A DNA stretch of 57,410 nt from an uncultured Lentisphaeria bacterium (GTDB taxonomy: Bacteria > Verrucomicrobiota > Lentisphaeria > Victivallales > UBA1829): contig CASDPB010000034.1 in assembly GCA_949282305.1 (NCBI GenBank), positions 1-57,410 on the forward strand, given 5' to 3'. Below, one piece after another: positions 44,493 through 53,027 of this stretch (the stretch's first letter is position 1; each line of letters begins with the position of its first letter). The position numbers and the translations under genes are program-made. Under the pieces are notes generated by a model. That model was not told where the DNA came from. It saw only the letters and a list, made by a program, of their open reading frames with translations, and did not search any database.

Positions 44493-46268
44493 ATGCCTCA
44501 AAATTCCATTCAGGTTTCGGGACGCGACATTCTGGTCAACGGTAAAAAAACACAGATCCGTTCGGGTGCGATGCACTATTTCCGCATCCATCCGGACTAC
44601 TGGCGCGACCGCATTGTAAAACTGCGCCAGTGCGGGCTGAATACGCTCGAAACCTATCTCTGCTGGAATCTCCACGAACCGCGCGAGGGCTGTTTCGATT
44701 TCACCGGATGGCTTGATTTCGTAAAATACGTCAAAATCGCGCAGGAGGAAGGATTGATGGTCATCCTGCGCCCCGGGGGCTACATCTGTTCCGAATGGGA
44801 TCTCGGCGCCCTCCCCTCCTGGCTCCTGACGAAACCGGGGATGCACCTGCGCTGCATGAACGAGCCTTTTCTCAAGGCGCAGGACGCTTATTACCGCCGT
44901 GTTCTCGAACTCATCAGACCGCTTCAGTTCACACAGGGCGGACCGGTCATCATGATGCAGATCGAAAATGAATACGGTTCCTACGGAAACGATCATGAAT
45001 ATATCGCCCACTGCAAGGAGCTCTTCTGCGAATGCGGTATCGAAATCCCCCTTTTCACCTCCGACGGTGCCGGAAATCACTGGCTCAGCGCAGGCACCGA
45101 TCCCGGACTCCTGCCGACGGTCAACGGGAGAAACCATCCGGCGGACATGATCGGGCAGCTGAACGCATTCCGCAATCCGACGCCGCCGATCATCATGGAA
45201 CTCTGGAACGGAACCGGGCTTCACTGGGGCATCATGCGCCCGGAACATAAAGCCGAAGACGTGCGGCGAGACATCGCCGAAGCCATGGAACACAACATCA
45301 ATTTCAATCTCTACATGTTCCACGGAGGCACGAACTTCGGTTACATGGGCGGTGCCAACGGCGGTGCGTCCCCGCTCGAAAATCCTTATAAACCCATGTT
45401 GACCAGTTATGACGTGGACGCCCCCCTGAATGAATCGGGAGAACCGACCGGAAAATATTTCGCGATTCAGTCTGAAATCGCAAAACACGATCCCGGATTC
45501 CGGCCGGAAACACCCCGCGCAGTCACAAAAAAGGCTTACGGAACAATCCGCCTGACGGAGTCTGCAACGCTGGAAGACTCCCTGAAACTGATTTCCAAAG
45601 CAAGAAAAGCAGTTTATGCCGAACCGATGGAATATTACGGACAGGACTACGGCTTCATTCTTTACCGTTACCATCTGGAAATTCCCGGCAATGTGCGTCT
45701 GCATGGACTCAAGGACCGCGCGCTTGCGATGGTAAACGGAGAAACCGCCGCCGTAATCTATCGCAATGACCGGGATCATTCGTTTTCCGTTCCGTTTCCG
45801 GAATGCAGGCTGGACATTCTGGTCGAGAACATGGGACGCATCAATTTCGGGTATCACATGGACGAGGAATTCAAAGGGATACGCCGCCTGACTCTGGACG
45901 GTCAGGAGCAGTTTCATTGCGAAGTCTACAGTCTGCCGATGAACAACCTCGAAAAACTCCGCTTCCGACCGTTGACAGCGACAAAAAATGTTCCCGCCTT
46001 CTACCGCGGGACATTGGAAGTCGAGGAACCCCACGACACCTTTCTGCGGATTCCCGCCGGCAATAAAGGGATTCTGTGGATCAACGGGTTCAACCTCGGG
46101 CGCTATTGGAACATCGGGCCGCAGAAGACCCTGTATGTCCCTGCGCCGCTGTTGAAAAAAGGCGCCAATGAAGTCATTGTCTTCGAGCTTCACGGACTTG
46201 CGAAAAACAGTCTGGAATCCGTGGACACGGAGGATTTCGGACCGCGCATTCCGATGATGCTTCCGTAA
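44493..46268 (+). CDS. Glycoside hydrolase family 35 beta-galactosidase
   Basis: This 591-aa enzyme cleaves terminal beta-galactosides. The family opening LVNGKKTQIRSGAMHYFRIH is followed by GLNTLETYLCWNLHEP and LRPGGYICSEWDLGALPSWL. The acid/base Glu160 is in MMQIENEYGSYG and the nucleophile Glu236 in IIMELWNGTG. The C-terminal beta-sandwich domains end with LWINGFNLGRYWNIGPQKTL, as in other GH35. No signal peptide is seen, so it acts in the cytoplasm on imported sugars. AAGGAG is upstream of the ATG. Confidence 0.96.
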   Translation: MPQNSIQVSGRDILVNGKKTQIRSGAMHYFRIHPDYWRDRIVKLRQCGLNTLETYLCWNLHEPREGCFDFTGWLDFVKYVKIAQEEGLMVILRPGGYICSEWDLGALPSWLLTKPGMHLRCMNEPFLKAQDAYYRRVLELIRPLQFTQGGPVIMMQIENEYGSYGNDHEYIAHCKELFCECGIEIPLFTSDGAGNHWLSAGTDPGLLPTVNGRNHPADMIGQLNAFRNPTPPIIMELWNGTGLHWGIMRPEHKAEDVRRDIAEAMEHNINFNLYMFHGGTNFGYMGGANGGASPLENPYKPMLTSYDVDAPLNESGEPTGKYFAIQSEIAKHDPGFRPETPRAVTKKAYGTIRLTESATLEDSLKLISKARKAVYAEPMEYYGQDYGFILYRYHLEIPGNVRLHGLKDRALAMVNGETAAVIYRNDRDHSFSVPFPECRLDILVENMGRINFGYHMDEEFKGIRRLTLDGQEQFHCEVYSLPMNNLEKLRFRPLTATKNVPAFYRGTLEVEEPHDTFLRIPAGNKGILWINGFNLGRYWNIGPQKTLYVPAPLLKKGANEVIVFELHGLAKNSLESVDTEDFGPRIPMMLP

Positions 46269-46308
46269 TCGGAAACGGGAAGGATGGAAAGTTCATGCTC
46301 CGCCGCAC

Positions 46309-47277
46309 TCATTCCTGTATGCGGGGAGCCTGTTTTCCGAAAAGCTCCAGCCTCTTCTTTTCCGCCGCCCCGTAAATTTCGCTGTCGCGTTCCGTTCCGG
46401 CACCATGCCCGGTTTCGGCAATGAACCGGATCCGGTATCTGTCCGGAATCGAATTCGCGACGCTGAACTGTCCGGCGGGAGCCACACAGGGATCGGACAG
46501 CGCGGGAACGACAACGGTCGGAATCCGGAGATATTTCGCGGAAACCGCCGCATCGAAATAACCAAGAACCTCCATCGCTTCGGGATGCTCCTGAACATAT
46601 TTTCCCAGAGCCTCCCCATACCCCGGCGACTGATATTTCAGACACACAGGATTGTTCCCGAACGCCGGAACGCCGAGAAACGCCGCCTTGAACCGGGAAT
46701 CCCACGGCAGCATCAGCGCCCCCGTCCCGCCGCCCATGCCAGACCCCATATAATTCAGGTTTTCCGCGACGTCGGGATACATGTCGATCAGAATCGTCGC
46801 CGCAAGCCAGAGATCCGTAATCACGCCCCGCAGGACATAGGTCTCTTTCGCGCGGATGCCGTGAAGCACATGTTCCGGCGGAACCCATGGAATATCCCTG
46901 CACTGCGAAAGCCCCAGCCCGCGCACATTCGGGCAGCACAAGGTAACCCCGGCATCGCAGGGCGGCGGAACAGACATATTGCAATATTCCTGTCCGATCA
47001 GGATTCCCCCTCTGGAGTGCCGGGGACGGGAAATCCACATCACGATTTCCCGGTTGTCCCAGGTCTTCGCGCGGACAACATAAATCCGGCAGTCGGGCTG
47101 TCCGCTCCATACCTCACGTTCAATGTAATAATAGGGTTTGTGCTCCATGGCAAGCGAATGGGTTTCCTCCCAGAACTTTCTGAATCCGGGAGATTCGGGA
47201 GGCGCGGCAAGCATCAGCAGTTCCTCCCGGGAAAGACCGCCGGCGGGATCATACGGAAAATCATGCCTGATGTTCAT
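46309..47277 (-). CDS. CE7-like acetyl esterase lacking the catalytic serine
   Basis: This 322-aa alpha/beta hydrolase resembles acetyl xylan/cephalosporin C esterases (AXE1, family CE7): CCPNVRGLGLSQC, the position of the nucleophile elbow at 177-184, SDPCVAPAGQFSVANSI with Asp262, and AETGHGAG with His291. The elbow reads MGSGMGGG where GGSQGG is usual, so the Ser180 position is Gly and a Ser lies one residue earlier. Activity is doubtful, or the geometry is shifted. An AGGGG site precedes the ATG. It lies 14 bases after recN. Confidence 0.8.
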   Translation of the reverse strand: MNIRHDFPYDPAGGLSREELLMLAAPPESPGFRKFWEETHSLAMEHKPYYYIEREVWSGQPDCRIYVVRAKTWDNREIVMWISRPRHSRGGILIGQEYCNMSVPPPCDAGVTLCCPNVRGLGLSQCRDIPWVPPEHVLHGIRAKETYVLRGVITDLWLAATILIDMYPDVAENLNYMGSGMGGGTGALMLPWDSRFKAAFLGVPAFGNNPVCLKYQSPGYGEALGKYVQEHPEAMEVLGYFDAAVSAKYLRIPTVVVPALSDPCVAPAGQFSVANSIPDRYRIRFIAETGHGAGTERDSEIYGAAEKKRLELFGKQAPRIQE

Positions 47278-47291
47278 TGAAGAAATCCCCT

Positions 47292-48941
47292 TTATTTCAA
47301 CATTGCCTCGGCATGTCGGTAAGCGATTTCACCGCCGCCGAGCATACGCGATATTTCATTGATTCTTGAAGCCTTGTCCAGCCTGCAAATGCGCGTGGTG
47401 GTGACGTCCGCCGCGGACTCCTTGCTCACCATGAAATGAACCGAAGCGTTGCAGGCGACCTGCGGCAGATGCGAAATGCAGAGAATCTGCTTGTTTTCCG
47501 CAAGCGCCGCAATCTCCTGCCCGACGCGCGACGCGGTCTCGCCGCCGATATTCGCGTCGATCTCATCGAAAATCAGAATCGGAATGGAATCCGCTTCGGC
47601 AAGCACAGTTTTCGCGGCAAGCATCACACGCGACAGCTCACCGCTGCTGGCAACCTCGCGCAACGGCATCAGCGGCACGCCGGGATTCGCGGTAAACATG
47701 AACTCAATCCTGTCCGCTCCGTCCGCCCCCGGCGCCGCATCCATGACAACGACTTCAAAGTCCGAACGTTTGAAACCAAGTTTTTTGAGTTCACTGCCGA
47801 TTTGTTTCGCAAGTGCCTTCCCCGCTTTTTTCCGCGCGGCGGAAAGCCCGGCACATGCGGCTGTCAGCCTGGATAAAAGTTCCTTTTCCCGCTTCCCGAA
47901 ATTTTCGCGGATCACCTCGGAATTGTCATAGGCTTCGATCTTCGACTGCAGAAACGCAAGATGCGCAAGCACATCGTCCAGCGTGGGGCCATACCTGCGC
48001 TTCATCGTCTGAAGCACGCGCAGACGCTCCTCCATCGCCATGAACTCGCCCTCGTCAATATCGACCTCGGACACATGATCCGTCAGGTCGTTGGAAAGCG
48101 ACATGACCTGCGAGGAGATCTCCTCAATCGCCTGAATGAACTGTTCCGCGTGATCGGGGTCGAATTTTTCCAGATCGCCAAGCATCCGCCGAATCTGTCC
48201 CACGCGGTCGGCGAGGGAATCTTCGCATTCGGACAATGCGTTTGCGGCGGTCAAAGCAACTTCGATAATGCTTTTGGAATGTGCCGCGACAGCGTGTCTT
48301 GCCTCCAGTTCCTCATCTTCGCCGGAGACCGGGGCAGCCTTTTCAATCTCCGCGGCGTCCCGGCGGAAACGCGCGGTCTCCTCGGCGGACGGCATGGACT
48401 CCGCAAAATTTTTCTTCTCCTGCCTCAGTTCGGCAAGTTCCCTCCAGACAGCGCGTACCTCTGCAAGTTCCGCGTCAAGCCTGCCGAAACGGTCCAGCAT
48501 CTCAAGCTGGTTCTGGTTTTTCAGAAGCTGGTGATTCTCGCTTGCGCCGTGAATATCCACCAGAACTTCACCGATCCTGTGCAGAATCTGAAGCGTCACC
48601 GGCGACTCGTTCACAAAATTCCGGCTGGAAGACGCGGTAATGACACGGCGCACCAGCAGACTTCCCGCAGTGCCGGACTCAATTCCCGCCTCATCCAGAA
48701 TCGCCTTCACACGGGTCTCGGAAACGCCGACGACGGAAAATTCGCCGGAGACTTCACAGCGGTCGGTTCCGATGCGGATTGCCGACTTGTCAGCGCGCCC
48801 GCCGAGCAGAAGCCCGACTCCCCCCATAATGACCGACTTCCCGGCACCGGTTTCCCCCGTAATCACATTGAATCCCGGTCCGAATTCCATATCCGCCTTG
48901 TCGACAAGCGCAAGGTTCTTCAAACGCATCCATTTCAGCAT
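47292..48941 (-). CDS. recN: DNA repair protein RecN
   Basis: This 549-aa SMC-like protein of double-strand-break repair has Walker A GETGAGKS at about 29-36 (VITGETGAGKSVIMGGVGLL). Long coiled-coil arms follow, then the ABC signature (SSGELSRVMLA) and Walker B (ILIFDEIDANIGGETASRVG). The length is normal. The start at 48941 (MLKWMRLKNLALV) fits the family; the open frame reaches 48971. Confidence 0.96.
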   Translation of the reverse strand: MLKWMRLKNLALVDKADMEFGPGFNVITGETGAGKSVIMGGVGLLLGGRADKSAIRIGTDRCEVSGEFSVVGVSETRVKAILDEAGIESGTAGSLLVRRVITASSSRNFVNESPVTLQILHRIGEVLVDIHGASENHQLLKNQNQLEMLDRFGRLDAELAEVRAVWRELAELRQEKKNFAESMPSAEETARFRRDAAEIEKAAPVSGEDEELEARHAVAAHSKSIIEVALTAANALSECEDSLADRVGQIRRMLGDLEKFDPDHAEQFIQAIEEISSQVMSLSNDLTDHVSEVDIDEGEFMAMEERLRVLQTMKRRYGPTLDDVLAHLAFLQSKIEAYDNSEVIRENFGKREKELLSRLTAACAGLSAARKKAGKALAKQIGSELKKLGFKRSDFEVVVMDAAPGADGADRIEFMFTANPGVPLMPLREVASSGELSRVMLAAKTVLAEADSIPILIFDEIDANIGGETASRVGQEIAALAENKQILCISHLPQVACNASVHFMVSKESAADVTTTRICRLDKASRINEISRMLGGGEIAYRHAEAMLK

Positions 48942-49031
48942 GTTTTCCCATATCCTGTTTGAATGAAACAATGGCAGTAATATAACTCACTCCGGGGAAA
49001 AACCAAACGGAAAAAGCAGAGATTCCGCCGC

Positions 49032-49349
49032 CTATTCCGTCTCCACGCTCCAGTGCTGAAACGCGGGAGTCTCATAAGGATGCGCATCCTTCAGGGCGGC
49101 GATCACCTCCCGGATCCGTTCCTCCGGACAGATCATTTCCAGTTTCCACTCCGTGACATGTTCCACACGCCCCTGCGCCCCGATAAACGGGTCCGCCCCT
49201 TTCAGCGGCCGGAACTGTCCGCGCCCGCATACCTGAAAACAGCAGCAGTCGTAGTTGCCGACCGCGCCGGCGCCCGCCGCAAACATCGCATCTTTCACAA
49301 TTCCGGCATGGGTTTCCGGTACATAAACGTCAATTCTTCTGTATTTCAT
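49032..49349 (-). CDS. YqfO/NIF3-insert-like small protein
   Basis: This 105-aa stand-alone protein matches the middle domain found in YqfO/NIF3-family proteins: DVYVPETHAGIVKDAMFAAG, GAVGNYDCCCFQVCGRGQFR, GADPFIGAQGRVEHV and ALKDAHPYETPAFQHW. The fold is CutA/PII-like. Its role is unknown; it may act as a metal or nucleotide sensor. AAGGGGG precedes the ATG. The large antisense frame covering it continues through lysA and is not a gene. Confidence 0.88.
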   Translation of the reverse strand: MKYRRIDVYVPETHAGIVKDAMFAAGAGAVGNYDCCCFQVCGRGQFRPLKGADPFIGAQGRVEHVTEWKLEMICPEERIREVIAALKDAHPYETPAFQHWSVETE

Positions 49350-49435
49350 GGAACTGAAATCCCCCTTTCCTGAGTGAAAACAGTGTTTTTTATAAAGAAA
49401 TATACCCTGAAACGCCATTTTTAACAGTCCGGAAG

Positions 49436-49464
49436 TTGACAGAATCAATAAATTGTGGCAAATT
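49436..49464 (+). promoter_or_regulatory. Possible lysA promoter with inverted repeat
   Basis: TTGACA (49436-49441), a 17-base spacer and a weak CAAATT. The inverted repeat TGTGG (49454-49458)/CCACA (49466-49470) covers the -10 region and could be an operator. Confidence 0.45.
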
Positions 49465-49499
49465 ACCACATGTGAAAATATAAAACAAGGAGATTCAAA

Positions 49500-50768
49500 G
49501 TGAAATTCATCGGTGACAAGATAGCCATCGGCGAGATTCCGGTAACGGAGATCGCGGCAAAGTTCGGAACCCCCACTTATGTTTACGACGAGCAGAAGAT
49601 CCGGAAAAACTACCGGCGCGCTTTCAATGCGTTCGCAAAACATTATCCCGACTTCAAAATGTTCTATGCCGTCAAGTCCTGCAACAATCCGGCAATCGTC
49701 AATATTCTGCGCCAGGAAGGCGCCGGCGTCGATGCCGCCAGCGTCAATGAAATCCTGCTCGCAAAACATGTCGGGCTCGGCGGCGAAGACGTGATGTTCA
49801 GCGGTAACTTTCTTTCCGACGACGACATCAGGCAGGGACTGGAAAGCGGAGTCATCTTCAACCTCGACGACATCTCGCTCCTGCCGCGTCTGCTCAAGTT
49901 CGGCAAACCGGAAATCCTTTCGTTCCGCGTCAATCCCGGTTACGGCAAAAGCAATGTCGGCGAATTCGTCACGAACGCCGGACCCAACGCCAAGTTCGGA
50001 ATTCACCCGGACAAGGTCATGGAAGCCTACAAGCTCGCGAAAGAGGCGGGCATCACTCGTTTCGGCGCACACATGATGACGGGTTCCTGCATCACGGACG
50101 CGGAATATTTCCCCTTCGTGACAGGTCTCCTCATGGACATCATCGGAAAAACCGGCAGGGAGCTCAACATCGACTTCGAGTTCATCGACCTCGGCGGCGG
50201 TCTCGGCATCCCCTACAAACCTGGCGAACCGGCGCTTGATCTCGAAAAAGCGGCGGAGCTGACCGCAAAGATGTTCCGCGACAAAGTGGCGGAATACGGG
50301 CTCAAGCCCCCGCAGCTCAAGATGGAACCCGCCCGTTATTTCGTCGGCAACGCCGGATACCTGCTCGGCCGCGTCCACTCCATCAAGGAATCCTACAGGA
50401 AAATCGCCGGAACGGACATCGGCATGAACACGCTGGCGCGTCCCGCGATGTACGGTTCCTACCACCATATCTATGTGGACGGCAAGGAACAGGAACCGCG
50501 TGCCGCAATCGGACTGTGCGGGCAGCTCTGCGAAAATACGGACTTCTGGGTCAAGGAACGCGAACTTCCCGCCTCCATTGCCGAGGGCGATCTGATCGTC
50601 GTGGAAAATGCGGGCGCCTACGGTTTCGGCATGAGTTATCAGTACAACGGGCGTCTGCGCCCCGCCGAGGTTCTGGTCAACGGCGAGGAAGCCACACTGA
50701 TCCGGACACGCGAGGATTTCGACGACATGATCCGCCACACATTCGTGCCGAGCCGTCTGAAGAGCTGA
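49500..50768 (+). CDS. lysA: Diaminopimelate decarboxylase
   Basis: LysA makes lysine from meso-diaminopimelate. The 422-aa fold-type III PLP enzyme has the PLP Lys in FKMFYAVKSCNNPAIV, EGAGVDAASVNE, GAHMMTGS, the phosphate-binding FIDLGGGLGIPY, MEPARYFVGNAGYL, IGLCGQLCENTDF and VENAGAYGFGMSYQYNG. The start codon is GTG at 49500, fixed by AAGGAG 7 bases upstream; no ATG fits. It precedes mreB by 84 bases. Confidence 0.95.
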   Translation: MKFIGDKIAIGEIPVTEIAAKFGTPTYVYDEQKIRKNYRRAFNAFAKHYPDFKMFYAVKSCNNPAIVNILRQEGAGVDAASVNEILLAKHVGLGGEDVMFSGNFLSDDDIRQGLESGVIFNLDDISLLPRLLKFGKPEILSFRVNPGYGKSNVGEFVTNAGPNAKFGIHPDKVMEAYKLAKEAGITRFGAHMMTGSCITDAEYFPFVTGLLMDIIGKTGRELNIDFEFIDLGGGLGIPYKPGEPALDLEKAAELTAKMFRDKVAEYGLKPPQLKMEPARYFVGNAGYLLGRVHSIKESYRKIAGTDIGMNTLARPAMYGSYHHIYVDGKEQEPRAAIGLCGQLCENTDFWVKERELPASIAEGDLIVVENAGAYGFGMSYQYNGRLRPAEVLVNGEEATLIRTREDFDDMIRHTFVPSRLKS

Positions 50769-50794
50769 TTTTCAGGATATTTTCAGTTTTCAAC

Positions 50795-50822
50795 TTTGCA
50801 ATCTTGGAAAAACACGCTAGAT
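50795..50822 (+). promoter_or_regulatory. Promoter of mreB
   Basis: TTGCAA (50795-50800), a 16-base spacer and TAGATT (50817-50822), 30 bases before the start codon. Confidence 0.6.
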
Positions 50823-50825
50823 TAG

Positions 50826-51887
<1,062 letters not shown>

Positions 51888-51913
51888 ATCAACTCAAATC
51901 AGATCAATTTCAG

Positions 51914-51943
51914 GACGGCGGAAAATTCCCGCCGTCTTTTTTT
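51914..51943 (+). terminator. Intrinsic terminator of mreB
   Basis: GACGGCGG (51914-51921) and CCGCCGTC (51929-51936) form an 8-bp GC stem followed by seven T. Confidence 0.92.
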
Positions 51944-52166
51944 ATTTCCTGCCCCTCTGCATAACTCATGCGGAAACAGCCTCTATTCGCACGACTTGCC
52001 GGAAAAAGCGGATTCCGGCAGAGCTAGCGCCGCAGCCCCCTGCCCTGGAATTGACCTGCTCCGGAGCGGTTCCCTGCGCAGTTGACTCTCCCGCCGGTCG
52101 GACTTGCTCCGGAGTCATGTTCAAATGAAGGATTTCCTTTTTGTTAGAAAATTATTTAAATGCTCC
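51944..52166. other. Non-coding stretch with short palindromes
   Basis: No gene is seen. An 8-bp inverted repeat TGCCGGAA/TTCCGGCA lies at 51997-52020. GCTCCGGAGC at 52058-52067 is repeated as GCTCCGGAGT at 52106-52115 in similar surroundings. Confidence 0.5.
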
Positions 52167-52195
52167 TTGAAAATACAAGATATACCGTATATATT
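52167..52195 (+). promoter_or_regulatory. Promoter of nrdG-nrdD
   Basis: TTGAAA (52167-52172), a 17-base spacer and TATATT (52190-52195). The two NrdR-like boxes cover the spacer and the expected transcription start. Confidence 0.75.
52173..52188. promoter_or_regulatory. NrdR-like box 1
   Basis: ATACAAGATATACCGT matches about 10 of 16 positions of the NrdR consensus (ACAC-ATAT-AT-GTGT type). It starts exactly 31 bases before box 2, the usual tandem spacing. Confidence 0.5.
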
Positions 52196-52203
52196 CCAAA
52201 AAA

Positions 52204-52219
52204 ACACAATATGTAGTAT
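52204..52219. promoter_or_regulatory. NrdR-like box 2
   Basis: ACACAATATGTAGTAT is close to the NrdR consensus. It lies over the expected transcription start, where binding would repress nrdG-nrdD. Confidence 0.65.
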
Positions 52220-52273
52220 TCTATAAAGTACCGCGGTTATGCTTTCCGACGTATATTTTCTGGAGAAAAGAAG

Positions 52274-52999
52274 ATGGTTGAACTTCATTTTGGACTGCAG
52301 AAACTTACCTTGCTTGATTTTCCGGGCAAGGTGGCATGTACCATATTCACATTCGGCTGCAATTTTCGTTGTCCGTTCTGCCATAACGCCTCGCTGGTCC
52401 GGAGAAATGGAGAAGCCGATGCTCTGAGGGAAAAGGATATATTTGCCTTTCTGGACAAGCGGCGCGGAATCCTGGACGGAGTCTGCATCTCCGGGGGCGA
52501 ACCGTTGCTCCATCCGGAAACGCCTGCTCTGATAAAGGCAATCCACGACAAGGGTTTCTCCGTCAAACTGGATACCAACGGTTCCTTTCCGGACCGGCTC
52601 CGTGCCGTCATGGAGTCCCATTGCGTCGATTATGTCGCCATGGACATCAAGAACGCTCCGGAGAAATATGCGGAAACCACGGCAGCGGAAGGAATTCTGG
52701 AGGCAGTCCGGGAAAGCGTCGGTTATCTGAAGCGCGGAACGGTTCCTTATGAATTCAGAACCACGGTTGTCAGGCAGTTCCATAATGCGGAAAGCATCGA
52801 AGCGATAGGGGCATGGATCAAAGGAGCTCCGCATTATTACCTCCAGTCTTTTGTCGATTCGGGGCATCTGCTGTCCGACAGGTGCAGCGGCGTGCCGAAA
52901 GAAGAGATGGAACGGTATCTCGCCACGGCAAGGCGCTTTGTGCCCGATGCCGGGATTCGCGGAATGGAAGCGGAATGGAATAGGAACAACCGGCATTAA
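52274..52999 (+). CDS. nrdG: Anaerobic ribonucleotide reductase activating protein
   Basis: This 241-aa radical SAM activase generates the glycyl radical on NrdD. FGLQKLTLLDFPGKVACTIF leads to the cluster motif CNFRCPFC (Cys29, 33, 36), then CISGGEPLLHP, KLDTNGSFP and YVAMDIKNAPEKY. This longer NrdG type is common in strict anaerobes. GGAG precedes the ATG. nrdD starts 28 bases later. Confidence 0.95.
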   Translation: MVELHFGLQKLTLLDFPGKVACTIFTFGCNFRCPFCHNASLVRRNGEADALREKDIFAFLDKRRGILDGVCISGGEPLLHPETPALIKAIHDKGFSVKLDTNGSFPDRLRAVMESHCVDYVAMDIKNAPEKYAETTAAEGILEAVRESVGYLKRGTVPYEFRTTVVRQFHNAESIEAIGAWIKGAPHYYLQSFVDSGHLLSDRCSGVPKEEMERYLATARRFVPDAGIRGMEAEWNRNNRH

Positions 53000-53027
53000 A
53001 ACGTTATATTTTTTGAAAGGGATGACA

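Noticed and set aside
44475-46193. 572-codon open frame on the minus strand
   Set aside because: It is fully antisense to the GH35 gene, has no recognisable domain and arises from the GC-biased codon use of the real gene.
49350-50738. Long minus-strand frame across lysA, continuous with the YqfO-like gene
   Set aside because: Only its last 105 codons resemble a protein family and have a ribosome binding site; the rest is antisense to lysA.
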